64,000 nt of DNA. It comes from Bradyrhizobium tropiciagri (lineage in GTDB: Bacteria > Pseudomonadota > Alphaproteobacteria > Rhizobiales > Xanthobacteraceae). Numbering within the stretch: position 1 is the stretch's first letter; each line of letters starts with the position of its first letter. A program made the translations under genes and the position numbers. The notes under the pieces are model-generated. The model searched no databases and had not been told where the DNA came from. It was given only the letters and a program-made list of their open reading frames with translations. Shown here piece after piece: positions 28,411-38,062 of the stretch. The stretch lies in NCBI RefSeq assembly GCF_018130505.1, contig NZ_JAFCKH010000004.1:248001-312000 (forward strand). Direction: 5' to 3'.

Positions 28411-29646
28411 ATGCCGGCTCGACTTGGATATATCGGCGCCCTGGCTGCGTTCGCAAGTGCCGCACTGATGGCGGGCACCGCCTTCGCGCAGAAGAAATAC
28501 GATCCCGGCGCAACCGATGGCGAAATCAAGATCGGCAACATCATGCCGTACAGCGGTCCGGCCTCGTCCTACGGCGTGATCGGCAAGACCGAGGCGGCAT
28601 TCTTCCGGATGGTCAACGACCAGGGCGGCATCGGCGGCCGCAAGATCAACTTCATCAGCTACGACGATGCCTACTCGCCACCGAAGGCGATCGAGCAGGC
28701 GCGCAAGCTGGTCGAGAGCGACGAGGTGCTCCTGATCTTCCAGCCGCTCGGCACGCCGTCGAACTCGGCGATCATGAAATACATGAATGCCAAGAAGGTG
28801 CCGCAATTGTTCGTCGCTTCCGGCGGCACCAAGTTCGGCGATCCGAAGAACTTCCCGTGGACGATGGGTTTTCAGCCCAACTACCAGAGCGAGGGGCGGA
28901 TCTACGCGAAGTACATCCGCGACAAATTCCCCGACAGCAAGATCGCGGTGTTCTGGCAGAACGACGATGCCGGCAAGGATCAGTTCAAGGGCCTGAAGGA
29001 CGGGCTCGGCGACAAGGCCAATATGATCATCGCCGACAAATCCTATGAGGTCTCGGATCCCTCGATCGATTCCCAGATCGTCGCGCTGCACGATTCCGGC
29101 GCCGACATCTTCTTCTCTTGGGCCGCGCCGAAGGGTTCGGCGCAGGCGATCCGCAAGGTCGGCGAGCTCGGCTGGAAGCCGAAGTTCTTCCTCGCCAACA
29201 CCGCAACCTCGGTCGCCTCGGTGCTGAAGCCGGCGGGCCTGGAATACTCCAAGGGCATTATCTCGACCGCCTATCTGAAGGACCCGACCGATCCGACCTG
29301 GGACAAGGATCCCGCCGTCATCAAGTGGCGCGCCTTCATGGACAAGTATTATCCCGACGGCGACAAGGCCAACGCCAACAACATCTATGGCTACGTGCAG
29401 GCCGAAGCGATGGTGCAGGTGCTGAAGCAGTGCGGCGACACGCTGACCCGCGACAATGTGATGAAGCAGGCCGCGAGTTTGAAGAACTTTCACTCCGACC
29501 TGATGCTGCCGGGCATCATGGTCAACACCTCGGCCGACGACTATTACCCGATCGAACAGATGCAGCTGATGAAGTTCAACGGCGAGGCTTGGGAGCTGTT
29601 CGGCGACGTCATCACCGGCGAGGTCGGCCACGAGGCGACGCGGTAG
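28411..29646 (+). CDS. ABC transporter periplasmic branched-chain amino-acid-type binding protein
   Basis: A 411-residue Peripla_BP_6 protein. The signal peptide is about residues 1-25 (FASAALMAGTAFAQ). The mature protein shows the LivJ-like opening GEIKIGNIMPYSGPASSYG, NDQGGIGGRKINFISYDDAYSPPKAIEQARKLV, and a second lobe with FWQNDDAGKDQFKGLKDGLG. A GGGAG ribosome site fixes the start at 28411; the open frame extends 48 codons further without a signal peptide at its N-terminus. No permease or ATPase genes adjoin it, so it must use a transporter encoded elsewhere. Bradyrhizobium genomes carry many such orphan binding proteins. The ligand is unknown. Confidence 0.94.
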   Translation: MPARLGYIGALAAFASAALMAGTAFAQKKYDPGATDGEIKIGNIMPYSGPASSYGVIGKTEAAFFRMVNDQGGIGGRKINFISYDDAYSPPKAIEQARKLVESDEVLLIFQPLGTPSNSAIMKYMNAKKVPQLFVASGGTKFGDPKNFPWTMGFQPNYQSEGRIYAKYIRDKFPDSKIAVFWQNDDAGKDQFKGLKDGLGDKANMIIADKSYEVSDPSIDSQIVALHDSGADIFFSWAAPKGSAQAIRKVGELGWKPKFFLANTATSVASVLKPAGLEYSKGIISTAYLKDPTDPTWDKDPAVIKWRAFMDKYYPDGDKANANNIYGYVQAEAMVQVLKQCGDTLTRDNVMKQAASLKNFHSDLMLPGIMVNTSADDYYPIEQMQLMKFNGEAWELFGDVITGEVGHEATR

Positions 29647-29989
29647 CGGGACGACAGTAAGTTTGGTTTCGCACTGCTTGCCACTAGCACGATGTCATCA
29701 CCCGCGAAGGCGGGTGATCCAGTATTCCAGTGACGGTCGTGCCTGAGTCGATAGGCCGCGGCGTACTGGATCGCCCGGTCGAGCCGGGCGATGACTGCTG
29801 GGATGGGGTTGCAGCGTCGCATTCTTGCGACATGATTTGTCCGAGCGGCGCCAGGCCGCTGCGCGGCTCGCCGGCGTCTCTCGGTCCTTCGGGCGCGAAT
29901 TAGCGGCGGCCGCCGCTGAGCGCGCAGACAAAATCGGCGCAGACGATGCGTCTCCGCCGCTATTCAGCCCCATCGCTGATTCGAAAATC
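29647..29989. other. 343-bp intergenic region with a REP-like palindrome
   Basis: Apart from the palindrome at 29694-29794 nothing is recognised between these convergent genes. The stretch 29800-29989 is GC-rich without a coding signal. Confidence 0.5.
29694..29794. repeat. REP-like inverted repeat, type 1
   Basis: The left arm GTCATCACCCGCGAAGGCGGG and the right arm CCCGGTCGAGCCGGGCGATGAC each form a local hairpin and are mutually complementary at their outer ends (GTCATC with GATGAC, GATCCAGTA with TACTGGATC). This is the look of intergenic palindromes dispersed in Bradyrhizobium genomes. It lies at the convergent end of two genes, where it may also act in termination. Confidence 0.75.
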
Positions 29990-31351
29990 TCAGCCCGCGC
30001 TGAGCCGCACGCCGGCGCGCAGGAACTTCTGCGGATCGACCGCTTCGCCGTCGATGCGGGTTTCGTAATGCAGATGCGGGCCGGTGGAGCGGCCGGTCGA
30101 GCCGACCGCGCCGATCACCTGGCCGATCTTCACGCTCTCGCCGACCTTGACGCCGATCTCTGAGAGATGGCCGTAGCGCGTCGACAGGCCGTTGCCGTGA
30201 TCGACCTCGACCATGCGGCCGTAACCGCCGGCCCAGCCAGCGGAGACCACCTTGCCGTTGGCGGTGACGCGGACCGGATCGCCCTGCGCGGCGCGGAAAT
30301 CGAGGCCGGTGTGCATCGCCGGGCGGCCAAGGAACGGATCGGTGCGCACGCCGAAGCCGCTGGTGAACTCGACCTCGCCGACCACGGGCTTGCGATAGGG
30401 CACCAGCGCCAGCGTCTGGTTGAGCCGCTGCATCTGGGCGCGGTTGATGTTGATGCGATAGAGCTGGCGCTCGAACGGACCGGCGTCGGCGGCGAGCTTC
30501 ACCGGCACGAAGGGACCGCCCATGCCGCCGCGAGGCGTCGCGGCCTCGAGCTGGGCCATGTTGAGGCCGAGGTCCGAGATCACGCCGCGCATCCGGCGCA
30601 GCCGCGAATCGATGCTCTCTTCGGCCGAGGACAGCGCGGCCAGCTGGCGCCGTTCGACCGTATCGAGCGAGCTCTGCAGCCGGACGAGGACGTTGTCGAC
30701 GCCTTGCGCCTTGGCGAACTGGTTCGGCTGCGCCTTGGCCATCAGCGGCGCACGCGATTCCAGTCGCGCCTCGCGGTCCGGCGGCGCCACGAAGATCACG
30801 GTGTCGCTGATCGGGGAGGGCTTTGGCGTTCCGGAGGCCGGGGCGGCTTCGGCGCGGCCCTGCGGCTTGATCGATCCCGTCGTGCCGAGGTCCGGCATCG
30901 CGCCGAGCGCCGTGGCCCGCGATTCCAGCGTGGTCTGGCGCTTCATGATCTGGTCGAGCTTCTGGTCGAACTGCTCCTGGTCGAGCAGCTGGCGGCTGGT
31001 GGTGCGGTCGACCTTGGCGCGCAGCTCGGAGATGCGATCCTCATAGGCATATTGCATCTCGGCCTGGCGGGCGATCAGCCGGGTCAGGACGTCGTCGCGG
31101 AACGCGAAATAGGTGGCGGTCGCCGCCGACCACATACCGAGTACGACCACCGTGCCGACCGCGATCCAGAACACAACAGGCCCGAAACGGACCTGCTTGC
31201 CGGCGTGAACGATGGTGTAGCCTTCGCCGGAGGTCGCCACCGCAGCGACGGCACCGGGCGCGCCGTGATGGCCGGCCGGACGGCGCGAGGGCGTCCGGCC
31301 ATGATCGTGCGGATAATGATGCTTGTGATGGTGGTGACCGGACCGGCTCAC
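29990..31351 (-). CDS. Membrane-anchored M23-family metallopeptidase
   Basis: A 453-residue protein. Residues 1-45 are cytoplasmic and start with a striking His-rich run (HHHHKHHYPHDH). One membrane helix lies near 55-80, then coiled-coil segments (about 90-270), then a LytM/M23 domain with zinc ligands in TGLDFRAAQGD (preceded by His) and HLHYETRIDG, and the core GHLSEIGVKVGE. M23 proteins cut peptide cross-links of peptidoglycan or activate amidases such as AmiC; both ligand motifs are intact, so it is probably an active endopeptidase. It is transcribed divergently from nothing obvious; about 100 bases separate its start from the end of the peroxiredoxin gene on the same strand. Confidence 0.93.
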   Translation of the reverse strand: MSRSGHHHHKHHYPHDHGRTPSRRPAGHHGAPGAVAAVATSGEGYTIVHAGKQVRFGPVVFWIAVGTVVVLGMWSAATATYFAFRDDVLTRLIARQAEMQYAYEDRISELRAKVDRTTSRQLLDQEQFDQKLDQIMKRQTTLESRATALGAMPDLGTTGSIKPQGRAEAAPASGTPKPSPISDTVIFVAPPDREARLESRAPLMAKAQPNQFAKAQGVDNVLVRLQSSLDTVERRQLAALSSAEESIDSRLRRMRGVISDLGLNMAQLEAATPRGGMGGPFVPVKLAADAGPFERQLYRININRAQMQRLNQTLALVPYRKPVVGEVEFTSGFGVRTDPFLGRPAMHTGLDFRAAQGDPVRVTANGKVVSAGWAGGYGRMVEVDHGNGLSTRYGHLSEIGVKVGESVKIGQVIGAVGSTGRSTGPHLHYETRIDGEAVDPQKFLRAGVRLSAG

Positions 31352-31453
31352 ATCGGTACTCCCGCGGCCGGTCGGACCAAGCTCCGTACGGCTTAATTAC
31401 GGGGGCGATTTGAGCCCGGCATGGTTAATTTTCAGGAAACGGAACACCCGCAG

Positions 31454-32164
31454 TCAGAGCGACCGGGCGGCCGCCAGCACCTCGTCGGCATGGCCGTCGA
31501 CCTTCACGTGGCGCCAGACACGGGCGACCTTTCCGGCCGAATCGAGCAGAACCGTGGTGCGAATAATTCCCAAGAAGATCCTGCCATACATGGATTTTTC
31601 GCCCCAGGCCCCATAGGCCTCCAGCATCTCATGCGTCTCGTCCGACACCAGCGGCACCGACAACTGGTGCTTGTTGCGGAAGGATTCCTGCGCCTTGACC
31701 GTGTCGGCGGAGATGCCGAGCACCTCGGTCCCCGCATCGGCGAACTCGCCCTTGAGCCGGGTAAAATCGATCGCTTCCTTGGTGCAGCCGGGCGTATCGG
31801 CGCGGGGATAGAAGAACAGCACCAGCTTGCGGCCGGCGAAGTCGGCCAGCGACACGCTGCTGCCGCCGTCGCGCGGCAGGTGGAAGGCGGGGGCGGGGGC
31901 GCCTTCGGCCAGCTTGGCCGCTGCCGACTTTGCCGGTGATTTGGCCGCCGGCTTCGGCTTTGACGGCTTTGAGGTGGCCTTGGGGGCGGCTTTGGCCGCC
32001 GCGGCGGCCTTGGTCTTCGGCTTGACCGTCTCCTTGGCCTTCGCAGCCGCAGTGCGGGTTTTCGTCGCGGATTTGCGCGCTGCGGCGCTTGCAGCGCGGG
32101 CAGGCTTGGCGGCGCCCCGTTTTCCCTTTGTATCGGTGGATTTCTTGCGCGTTTTCTTGGACAT
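31454..32164 (-). CDS. bcp: Peroxiredoxin (BCP/PrxQ type) with Lys/Ala-rich N-terminal extension
   Basis: A 236-residue protein. Residues 87-236 form a thiol peroxidase with peroxidatic Cys127 in RADTPGCTKEAIDF and downstream SVPLVSDETHEMLEAYG. The resolving Cys that sits five residues after the first in many PrxQ proteins is absent (Ile-Asp-Phe follows), so a one-Cys mechanism or another partner is likely. Residues 1-86 are a low-complexity Lys/Ala/Pro tail resembling histone H1 or the C-terminal tails of bacterial HU-like proteins; such tails can bind DNA. Start 32164 is supported by AAGGAAGG upstream. It reduces hydroperoxides in the cytoplasm; nucleoid association is inference. Confidence 0.92.
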   Translation of the reverse strand: MSKKTRKKSTDTKGKRGAAKPARAASAAARKSATKTRTAAAKAKETVKPKTKAAAAAKAAPKATSKPSKPKPAAKSPAKSAAAKLAEGAPAPAFHLPRDGGSSVSLADFAGRKLVLFFYPRADTPGCTKEAIDFTRLKGEFADAGTEVLGISADTVKAQESFRNKHQLSVPLVSDETHEMLEAYGAWGEKSMYGRIFLGIIRTTVLLDSAGKVARVWRHVKVDGHADEVLAAARSL

Positions 32165-32395
32165 ACGCCTTCCTTTCGTCGCTTTCCGAAGCTCAACCAT
32201 TAGGGTATTGCGGTCTCAACGGCGGCGAGGCGGATTCGCATCCCTTCGCTGGGCAAGTTTGATGGCCAAGGAGTATGGTGACAAGAAATTCGACGCGTTA
32301 TCCGTTCTTTCGTTGAATTGGCGTTTTGATTGGCTGTTTTAGTTCCTTTCGAGGGGCCATCAGCGAGTAACATTACTAGTCGAGGATTGGCAGCG

Positions 32396-35300
32396 ATGCC
32401 GACACAGGAACGCTCGAGACAACTCGACGGGCGGCCCGGTGGCGGCGATCAACTTCACCGCCAGCACCGAGAGGCAATGGCAAGGAATACGTCGCCGCAG
32501 GGGTCACATCCGCGCGCCGGGGCTGAATTCTCGCAATGGGAAGACCAGGCCGCGTGGGACGAGCAGGATGAGGCGGCGGGCGACCGTGCGCGGCAATTGC
32601 TGGCGCGTTCCAACACCAACCTGCATCGCTTCACCGATTTCTGCACTCGCGCACAGCGCCGGCTGAACGGCGAGCGCTGGATCCGGCGCATCGGATTGGT
32701 GCTCGCGGTGCTCGTGGTGATCTTCGCAACATGCTTCGGTGCGCTGTGGTGGCGGCTCGGCGCGGGTCCGATCAATCTCGACATCGCAACGCCATGGCTT
32801 GCCGCCGCGATCGAGGAAAATATTGGCCACGGCAATACCGTCGAGGTCGGTGGAACCCAGATCGAGCGCGCCGGCCGCATCCGCGTCGCGGTGCGCATCC
32901 GCGACATCATCGTGCGCGATCGCGACCACGCCATCGTGGCGAGCGCACCGAAGGCCGAGGTGCGGCTGTCGGGAACCGCGCTGCTGATGGGGCAGCTGCG
33001 CGCCGAGAGTCTCAATCTGGTGGATGCGGAACTGTCGGTGCGCATCACGCCGGACGGCCATGTGACGGTGTCCACCGGCGACACCGCAAAACCGCTCGCG
33101 ACCGGCGTCGCCTCCAAGCGCGAGGCGGGGATCCCGCCGACATTCCCGCGGCCCGCGCCGGCAACACCTGCCGCGCCTGACGTGTCGCAACCGCCCGCTG
33201 CATCAGAGCCGGCCGCCGCCGCGGCCGACACGGCGCAGAACGGCCTGCTGGCGGGGCTTGACTGGCTTGACAGCCTCAGCATGACCGGCCTCGACGGGCA
33301 GAACCTCAACGAGATCGGCCTGAAGAACGGCAATCTCGTCGTCGACGATCAGCAGCGCGGCAACAAATGGAGCTTTGAGAATATCAGCCTCAGCCTGCGC
33401 CGCCCGAGCGGCGGCGGCGTCGCGCTGAGCTTCGGCGAGGAAGGCGCCAAGCCGTGGTCGGTGCGCATTCTGGTCGGCCCGCAGGTCGACGGCGTGCGCT
33501 CGGTCGACATCAAGGCCGACAAGGTCTCCACCAGCAACATCCTGCTGGCGCTGCGCACCAAGGATCTGACCTACACCGCCGACCTGCCGCTGTCGGGCGA
33601 ATTGAAGGGCGAGCTCGGCCGCGACGGCCTGCCGACCTACTTCCGCGGCAAGGTCACCGCGGGCGCCGGCAACATCATCGACACTGATACTCCCGCGTAT
33701 CCGATGCCGATCGAATCCGCCGAGATGAGCGTGGAGTGGGATGCCGGTCGCCGCGTGTTGCTGGCGCCGATCAAGATCATCTCCGGCGCCAACCGCATCA
33801 CGCTGCTCGGTCACCTCGAGCCGCCGAACGACAACGTCACCGACTGGCAGGCCGGCCTGTCGGGCGGCACCATCGTGCTCGCGGGCAACGACAAGGCCGA
33901 CCCGCCGCTGATCTTCAACCGCATCAGCATCCGCTTCCGCTTCGATACCGAGCGCAAGCGCGTGCTGCTGACCCAGGCCGACATCTCCAACGGCGAGATC
34001 GGGGTCGCCGGTACCGGCACCATCGACTATTCCGGCGAACCGCGGCTGCAACTCGGCTTCGCCGGTACGCCGATGTCGGCGTCCGCGTTGAAGCGGATCT
34101 GGCCGATCATCATCGTGCCGGAGGTGCGTGAATGGGTGCTGGAGCGGATCGACCGTGGCACGCTTCAGCGCATCGACGTCGGCGTCAACTCGCCGGTGCA
34201 TAATCTGTCGCGCAAGGGACCGCCGATCCCCGATGACGGGCTCTCGGTCAATATCGTCGCGTCAGGCGTCACTGTGCGTCCGGTGGATCAGATGCCGGCG
34301 GTGCACGACGCCGACCTGAAGGCGCGGGTGACCGGCCGCACTGCGACCGTGACGATCGGGCAGGGCATCGCCGACACGCCGGCTGGCCGCAAGATCACGC
34401 TGTCGGATTTCACCTTCGAGGTGCCGGACATGGCGCCGAAGCCGTCGCCGTCGAAGGTCAGGTTCAGGGTCGATTGTCCGGTCCCGGCCGCCGCCGAGAT
34501 CCTCGCTTCGGATCGGCTCAGCGATCTCTCCGGCCCGCCGATCGATCCCAATGCCAGCAAGGGCAACGTCACGGCCACGATCAACCTCGGCATGCCGGTG
34601 AAGGGCGAGCTGACCAAGGCCGACACGATGTATTCTGTTGCGGCGGATCTGACCGGCGTCGCGGTCGACAAGCTGGTGATGAACCAGAAGCTCGAGGCCA
34701 ATACGCTGAAGCTGACCGCCAACAATGCCGGCTTCCAGGTCAAGGGCGACGTCAAGATCAACGGGCAGGCCGCCTCGCTCGACTACCGCAAGCAGACCGA
34801 CGGCGACGCCGACGTCCGGCTGCAGGCGACGCTGGACGATGCGAGCCGTGCCCGGCTCGGGCTTGATCTCGGTCCGGCCGTGTCGGGCTCGATCCCGGTC
34901 AAGCTGAGCGGCAAGATCGCCGGCGGCGACAACGGCAATGCCACCAAGATGGGCGTCGAGGCCGATCTGACCGCGCTCAAGCTCGACAACATCCTGCCCG
35001 GCTGGGTCAAGGCGTCGGGCAGGTCGAGCAAGGCGACGTTCAACGTGGTGCCGAAGGGCCAGTCGACGCGGTTCGAGGATGTCGTGATCGATGGCGGCGG
35101 CGTGTCGATCAAGGGCTCGCTCGAGGTCGATCAGAACGGCGACCTCGTCAATGCGAACTTCCCGACCTACGCGCCCTCGGAAGGCGACCGGACATCGCTG
35201 CGCGCCGATCGCGGCGCCGACGGTGTGCTGAAGGTGACGATGCGCGGCGACGTGTTCGACGGGCGCAGCTTCCTGAAGTCGGCGATCTCGGGCCGCGACT

Positions 35301-36109
35301 CCGACAAGAGCAAGGCCAAGGGTCTCGATTTCGACGTCGACGTCAAGCTCGGTCTGGTGGCCGGATTCAACGGCGAGGCGGTGCGCAGCGTCGATGCCAA
35401 GATCTCGCGACGCAACGGCTTCTTCAAGGCGTTCACGCTGAGCGGCAGGGTCGGCCGCGATACGCCGGTGACCGCCGACATGCGCGGCCGCCAGCAGGGC
35501 CGCGAGATGATCTATCTGCAGACCGCCGATGCCGGCGCGTTCCTGCGCTTCATCGATACCTATTCGAAGGTTGCCGGCGGCCAGCTGACGCTTGCGATGG
35601 AGCCGCCGACGCCTGACGCGAGTCCGAAAGAGGGCTACATCAACATCGGGGATTTCTCGGTGAAGGGCGAAACCCAGCTCGACCGCGCGGTCGCGGGCGG
35701 ACCGGTCAACACCCAGAACGGCATCGCATTCTCGGCGCTCGGCGCTCAATTCATCCGCCAGAGCGGCCAGCTCACGGTCCGCAAGGGCGTCGTCAAGGGA
35801 CCCAGCATCGGCGCCACCATCGAAGGCAGCATCGACTACAACGCCAACCAGGTGCGGATGAGCGGCACCTTCATTCCGATGTACGGGCTGAACAACGTGT
35901 TCGGCCAGATCCCGTTCTTCGGCATCTTCCTCGGCGGTGGCAGCGACGAAGGCCTGATCGGCGTCACCTATGAAGTGGTCGGCACGCCCAACTCGCCGGT
36001 GCTGCGCGTCAACCCGATCTCGGCGCTGGCGCCGGGGTTGAGCCGCAAGATCTTCGACTTCAAGCCGTACAGTCCCAACGAGTTTCCGTCGCCGTCGGCC
36101 AATAATTAG
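32396..36109 (+). CDS. Giant AsmA/YhdP-like (DUF3971) membrane-anchored protein
   Basis: A 1237-residue protein. A hydrophilic N-terminal ~95 residues precede one membrane helix (about 98-119). A very long periplasmic region rich in beta strands follows, with a disordered Ala/Pro linker near residues 230-275. The C-terminal ~200 residues (GGQLTLAMEPPTP, GYINIGDFSVKGETQLDRA, MSGTFIPMYGLNNVFGQIPFFG, GLIGVTYEVVGTPNSPVLRVNPISALAPG) are the conserved AsmA-like end. Relatives YhdP and TamB are bridge-like proteins thought to move phospholipid between inner and outer membranes. I chose ATG 32396, with GAGG about ten bases upstream; TTG 32330 and ATG 32477 are alternatives. It is on the opposite strand from the peroxiredoxin gene and forms the start of a rightward unit. 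Confidence 0.88.
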   Translation: MPTQERSRQLDGRPGGGDQLHRQHREAMARNTSPQGSHPRAGAEFSQWEDQAAWDEQDEAAGDRARQLLARSNTNLHRFTDFCTRAQRRLNGERWIRRIGLVLAVLVVIFATCFGALWWRLGAGPINLDIATPWLAAAIEENIGHGNTVEVGGTQIERAGRIRVAVRIRDIIVRDRDHAIVASAPKAEVRLSGTALLMGQLRAESLNLVDAELSVRITPDGHVTVSTGDTAKPLATGVASKREAGIPPTFPRPAPATPAAPDVSQPPAASEPAAAAADTAQNGLLAGLDWLDSLSMTGLDGQNLNEIGLKNGNLVVDDQQRGNKWSFENISLSLRRPSGGGVALSFGEEGAKPWSVRILVGPQVDGVRSVDIKADKVSTSNILLALRTKDLTYTADLPLSGELKGELGRDGLPTYFRGKVTAGAGNIIDTDTPAYPMPIESAEMSVEWDAGRRVLLAPIKIISGANRITLLGHLEPPNDNVTDWQAGLSGGTIVLAGNDKADPPLIFNRISIRFRFDTERKRVLLTQADISNGEIGVAGTGTIDYSGEPRLQLGFAGTPMSASALKRIWPIIIVPEVREWVLERIDRGTLQRIDVGVNSPVHNLSRKGPPIPDDGLSVNIVASGVTVRPVDQMPAVHDADLKARVTGRTATVTIGQGIADTPAGRKITLSDFTFEVPDMAPKPSPSKVRFRVDCPVPAAAEILASDRLSDLSGPPIDPNASKGNVTATINLGMPVKGELTKADTMYSVAADLTGVAVDKLVMNQKLEANTLKLTANNAGFQVKGDVKINGQAASLDYRKQTDGDADVRLQATLDDASRARLGLDLGPAVSGSIPVKLSGKIAGGDNGNATKMGVEADLTALKLDNILPGWVKASGRSSKATFNVVPKGQSTRFEDVVIDGGGVSIKGSLEVDQNGDLVNANFPTYAPSEGDRTSLRADRGADGVLKVTMRGDVFDGRSFLKSAISGRDSDKSKAKGLDFDVDVKLGLVAGFNGEAVRSVDAKISRRNGFFKAFTLSGRVGRDTPVTADMRGRQQGREMIYLQTADAGAFLRFIDTYSKVAGGQLTLAMEPPTPDASPKEGYINIGDFSVKGETQLDRAVAGGPVNTQNGIAFSALGAQFIRQSGQLTVRKGVVKGPSIGATIEGSIDYNANQVRMSGTFIPMYGLNNVFGQIPFFGIFLGGGSDEGLIGVTYEVVGTPNSPVLRVNPISALAPGLSRKIFDFKPYSPNEFPSPSANN

Positions 36110-36153
36110 GGCGTGGGTTGATCCATCGCATGCCGGTCGAGGCAGGATGAGAC

Positions 36154-36762
36154 ATGCACGACGACGCCAACGGGATCATCGATCATTATGAGCGTCACGC
36201 GCTGGCGTGGGACGCCGATCGGCGTGCGGCGGGCTGGAACGACAGGCCGTGGCATGATCGCTTCATCGCGGCCCTGCCGCGCGTGGCCGCCGTGCTCGAT
36301 CTCGGCTGCGGCGCAGGCACGCCGGTCGCAAAGCATATGGCCGATCGCGGGCTTCGCGTCACCGGCGTGGACTCGTCGCCGACCTTCATTGCGTTGTGCC
36401 GCGAGCGGCTCCCCGAGCACGAGTTTTTGCTATCGGACATGCGATCGCTGCGGCTGTCGCGGCAATTCGACGGCGTGCTTGCCTGGGACAGCTTTTTCCA
36501 TCTCGCGGCGGACGACCAGCGCCGGATGTTCGACGTGTTCGCACGCCACGCCGGCCCGTCTGCGGTGCTGATGTTCAACAGCGGGCCGCGCCACGGCGAA
36601 AGCATCGGGCAGTATTGCGGCGATCCGCTCTATCATGCGAGCCTCGATCCCGAAGAGTACACGACGTTGCTCGACGGCATCGGTTTCGACGTCATCGCTC
36701 ACGCGGTCGAAGACTGGAGCAATGCAGGCGGCCGCACCGTGTGGCTGGCGCGGCGCCGCTGA
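36154..36762 (+). CDS. SAM-dependent methyltransferase
   Basis: A 202-residue class I methyltransferase with motif I VLDLGCGAGTPVAKHMADRG near residue 48, an acidic post-I residue (VTGVDSSPTF), and motif IV-like FDGVLAWDSFFHL. The substrate is unknown. It follows the AsmA-like gene by 44 bases in the same direction and ends three bases from the convergent MFS gene. Confidence 0.9.
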   Translation: MHDDANGIIDHYERHALAWDADRRAAGWNDRPWHDRFIAALPRVAAVLDLGCGAGTPVAKHMADRGLRVTGVDSSPTFIALCRERLPEHEFLLSDMRSLRLSRQFDGVLAWDSFFHLAADDQRRMFDVFARHAGPSAVLMFNSGPRHGESIGQYCGDPLYHASLDPEEYTTLLDGIGFDVIAHAVEDWSNAGGRTVWLARRR

Positions 36763-36765
36763 ACG

Positions 36766-38007
36766 TCAGCGCCGCAGTGCTGGCACCACCAAAAACGGGA
36801 TCATTCCCAGCACGACATTGACCAGCGCGAACACGATCAGCGGGTTGTAGCTGTGGGTCCAGTCGTGCAACAGGCCGCCGCCCCACGCGCCGAGCCCTGA
36901 ACCGAGCCCGCTGCCGATCGAGATCGTGCCGTAGATCGTGCCGACGCGCTCGCCGCGGAAAATCTTCAGCGCGGTCGCTGTGATCAGCGGGCCGCGTGAG
37001 CCGATCATGCTGCCGAAGCAGATCACGAAGCCGGTCAGCAGCCAGTAGTTCGGATGCCATTGCAGCAGCCAGAGCAGGATGATGCCGAGGATCGAAACGC
37101 CGTAGCTGAACAGCACCGACGGGCGGCGGCCGATGATGCCGTCGAGCGTGGACACGCCGAGCATGCCGACGAACAGTGCGACGCCGGAGAATCCCCAGGC
37201 GGTCGCGGCCTGCAGCGGCGGGAAGCCGACGTCGATCAGATAGGCGACGATCTGCGCGGTGAGCGCGTACATCGCAATCGCCGTGAAGAAGAAGGTCGAG
37301 AACAGCGCCCAGAAGGCGTGATGGCGCATTGCGCGGAGCAGCGTCCAGCCCTCGTCGACCAGCGTCTCGGCCTTCCTGACCACGTGCGGCGAGCCGCCGG
37401 CGAGCAGGCGCCACGGCAGCAACATCAGCGGCACGACCAGGCACAGTGCCGTTATGCCGAACGCCTGATACGCGGTGCGCCAGCCGATCCGGTCGATCAG
37501 CACCTGCGACAACGGCAACAGCAACAGCAGGCCCGCGCCGGTCGCCGAATACATCACCGCCATCGCGGTCGGCAGCCGCGGCCCGAACCAGCGCCCGAGC
37601 AGGATCGAGTTCGAGACGTTGCCGATCAGCGCGGTGCCGAAACCGACGCAGAGGCCGACACTGAGCTGGAATTGCCAGAGCGCTTGCGCGTGCGCGGCGA
37701 CGAGAAACGCGCAGCCGAGCAGCGACAGGCCGATCGAATAGACCACGCGCGGGCCCGAGCGGTCGAACAGGCGGCCGACCAGCGGCGCGGTGAGACCGGC
37801 GGCGAGCCAGGTCAGCGAATAGACCGACACCACCGAGGCGCGATCCCAGCCGAAGCTTTCCGAGATCGGTTTCAGGAACACCGTAAAGCTGTCGCTGAGG
37901 CCGCGGCCGAGCACCGAGAGCACGAAGCAGAGCGCGAGCACATTCAGCGCGGTGCGCGCCTTGTGCGGCGTTGCAAGCGTTTCATCCCGCGGCGTGTTCT
38001 GATCCAT
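36766..38007 (-). CDS. Major facilitator superfamily transporter
   Basis: A 413-residue protein with twelve predicted helices, loop 2-3 signature GRLFDRSGPRVVYSIG and loop 8-9 signature DGIIGRRPSVLFSYG. The overall pattern resembles the monocarboxylate/oxalate-formate antiporter branch; the substrate is not determined. The ATG at 38007 is preferred; a TTG at 38043 would add twelve residues, and neither has a strong ribosome site. It lies 55 bases downstream of tyrS on the same strand and may be read through from it. Confidence 0.9.
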   Translation of the reverse strand: MDQNTPRDETLATPHKARTALNVLALCFVLSVLGRGLSDSFTVFLKPISESFGWDRASVVSVYSLTWLAAGLTAPLVGRLFDRSGPRVVYSIGLSLLGCAFLVAAHAQALWQFQLSVGLCVGFGTALIGNVSNSILLGRWFGPRLPTAMAVMYSATGAGLLLLLPLSQVLIDRIGWRTAYQAFGITALCLVVPLMLLPWRLLAGGSPHVVRKAETLVDEGWTLLRAMRHHAFWALFSTFFFTAIAMYALTAQIVAYLIDVGFPPLQAATAWGFSGVALFVGMLGVSTLDGIIGRRPSVLFSYGVSILGIILLWLLQWHPNYWLLTGFVICFGSMIGSRGPLITATALKIFRGERVGTIYGTISIGSGLGSGLGAWGGGLLHDWTHSYNPLIVFALVNVVLGMIPFLVVPALRR

Positions 38008-38062
38008 CGGTTGCAGGGAGCGCGCTTTCGCCGCTCCCGACAACCGACAAATGCGAATGCGC

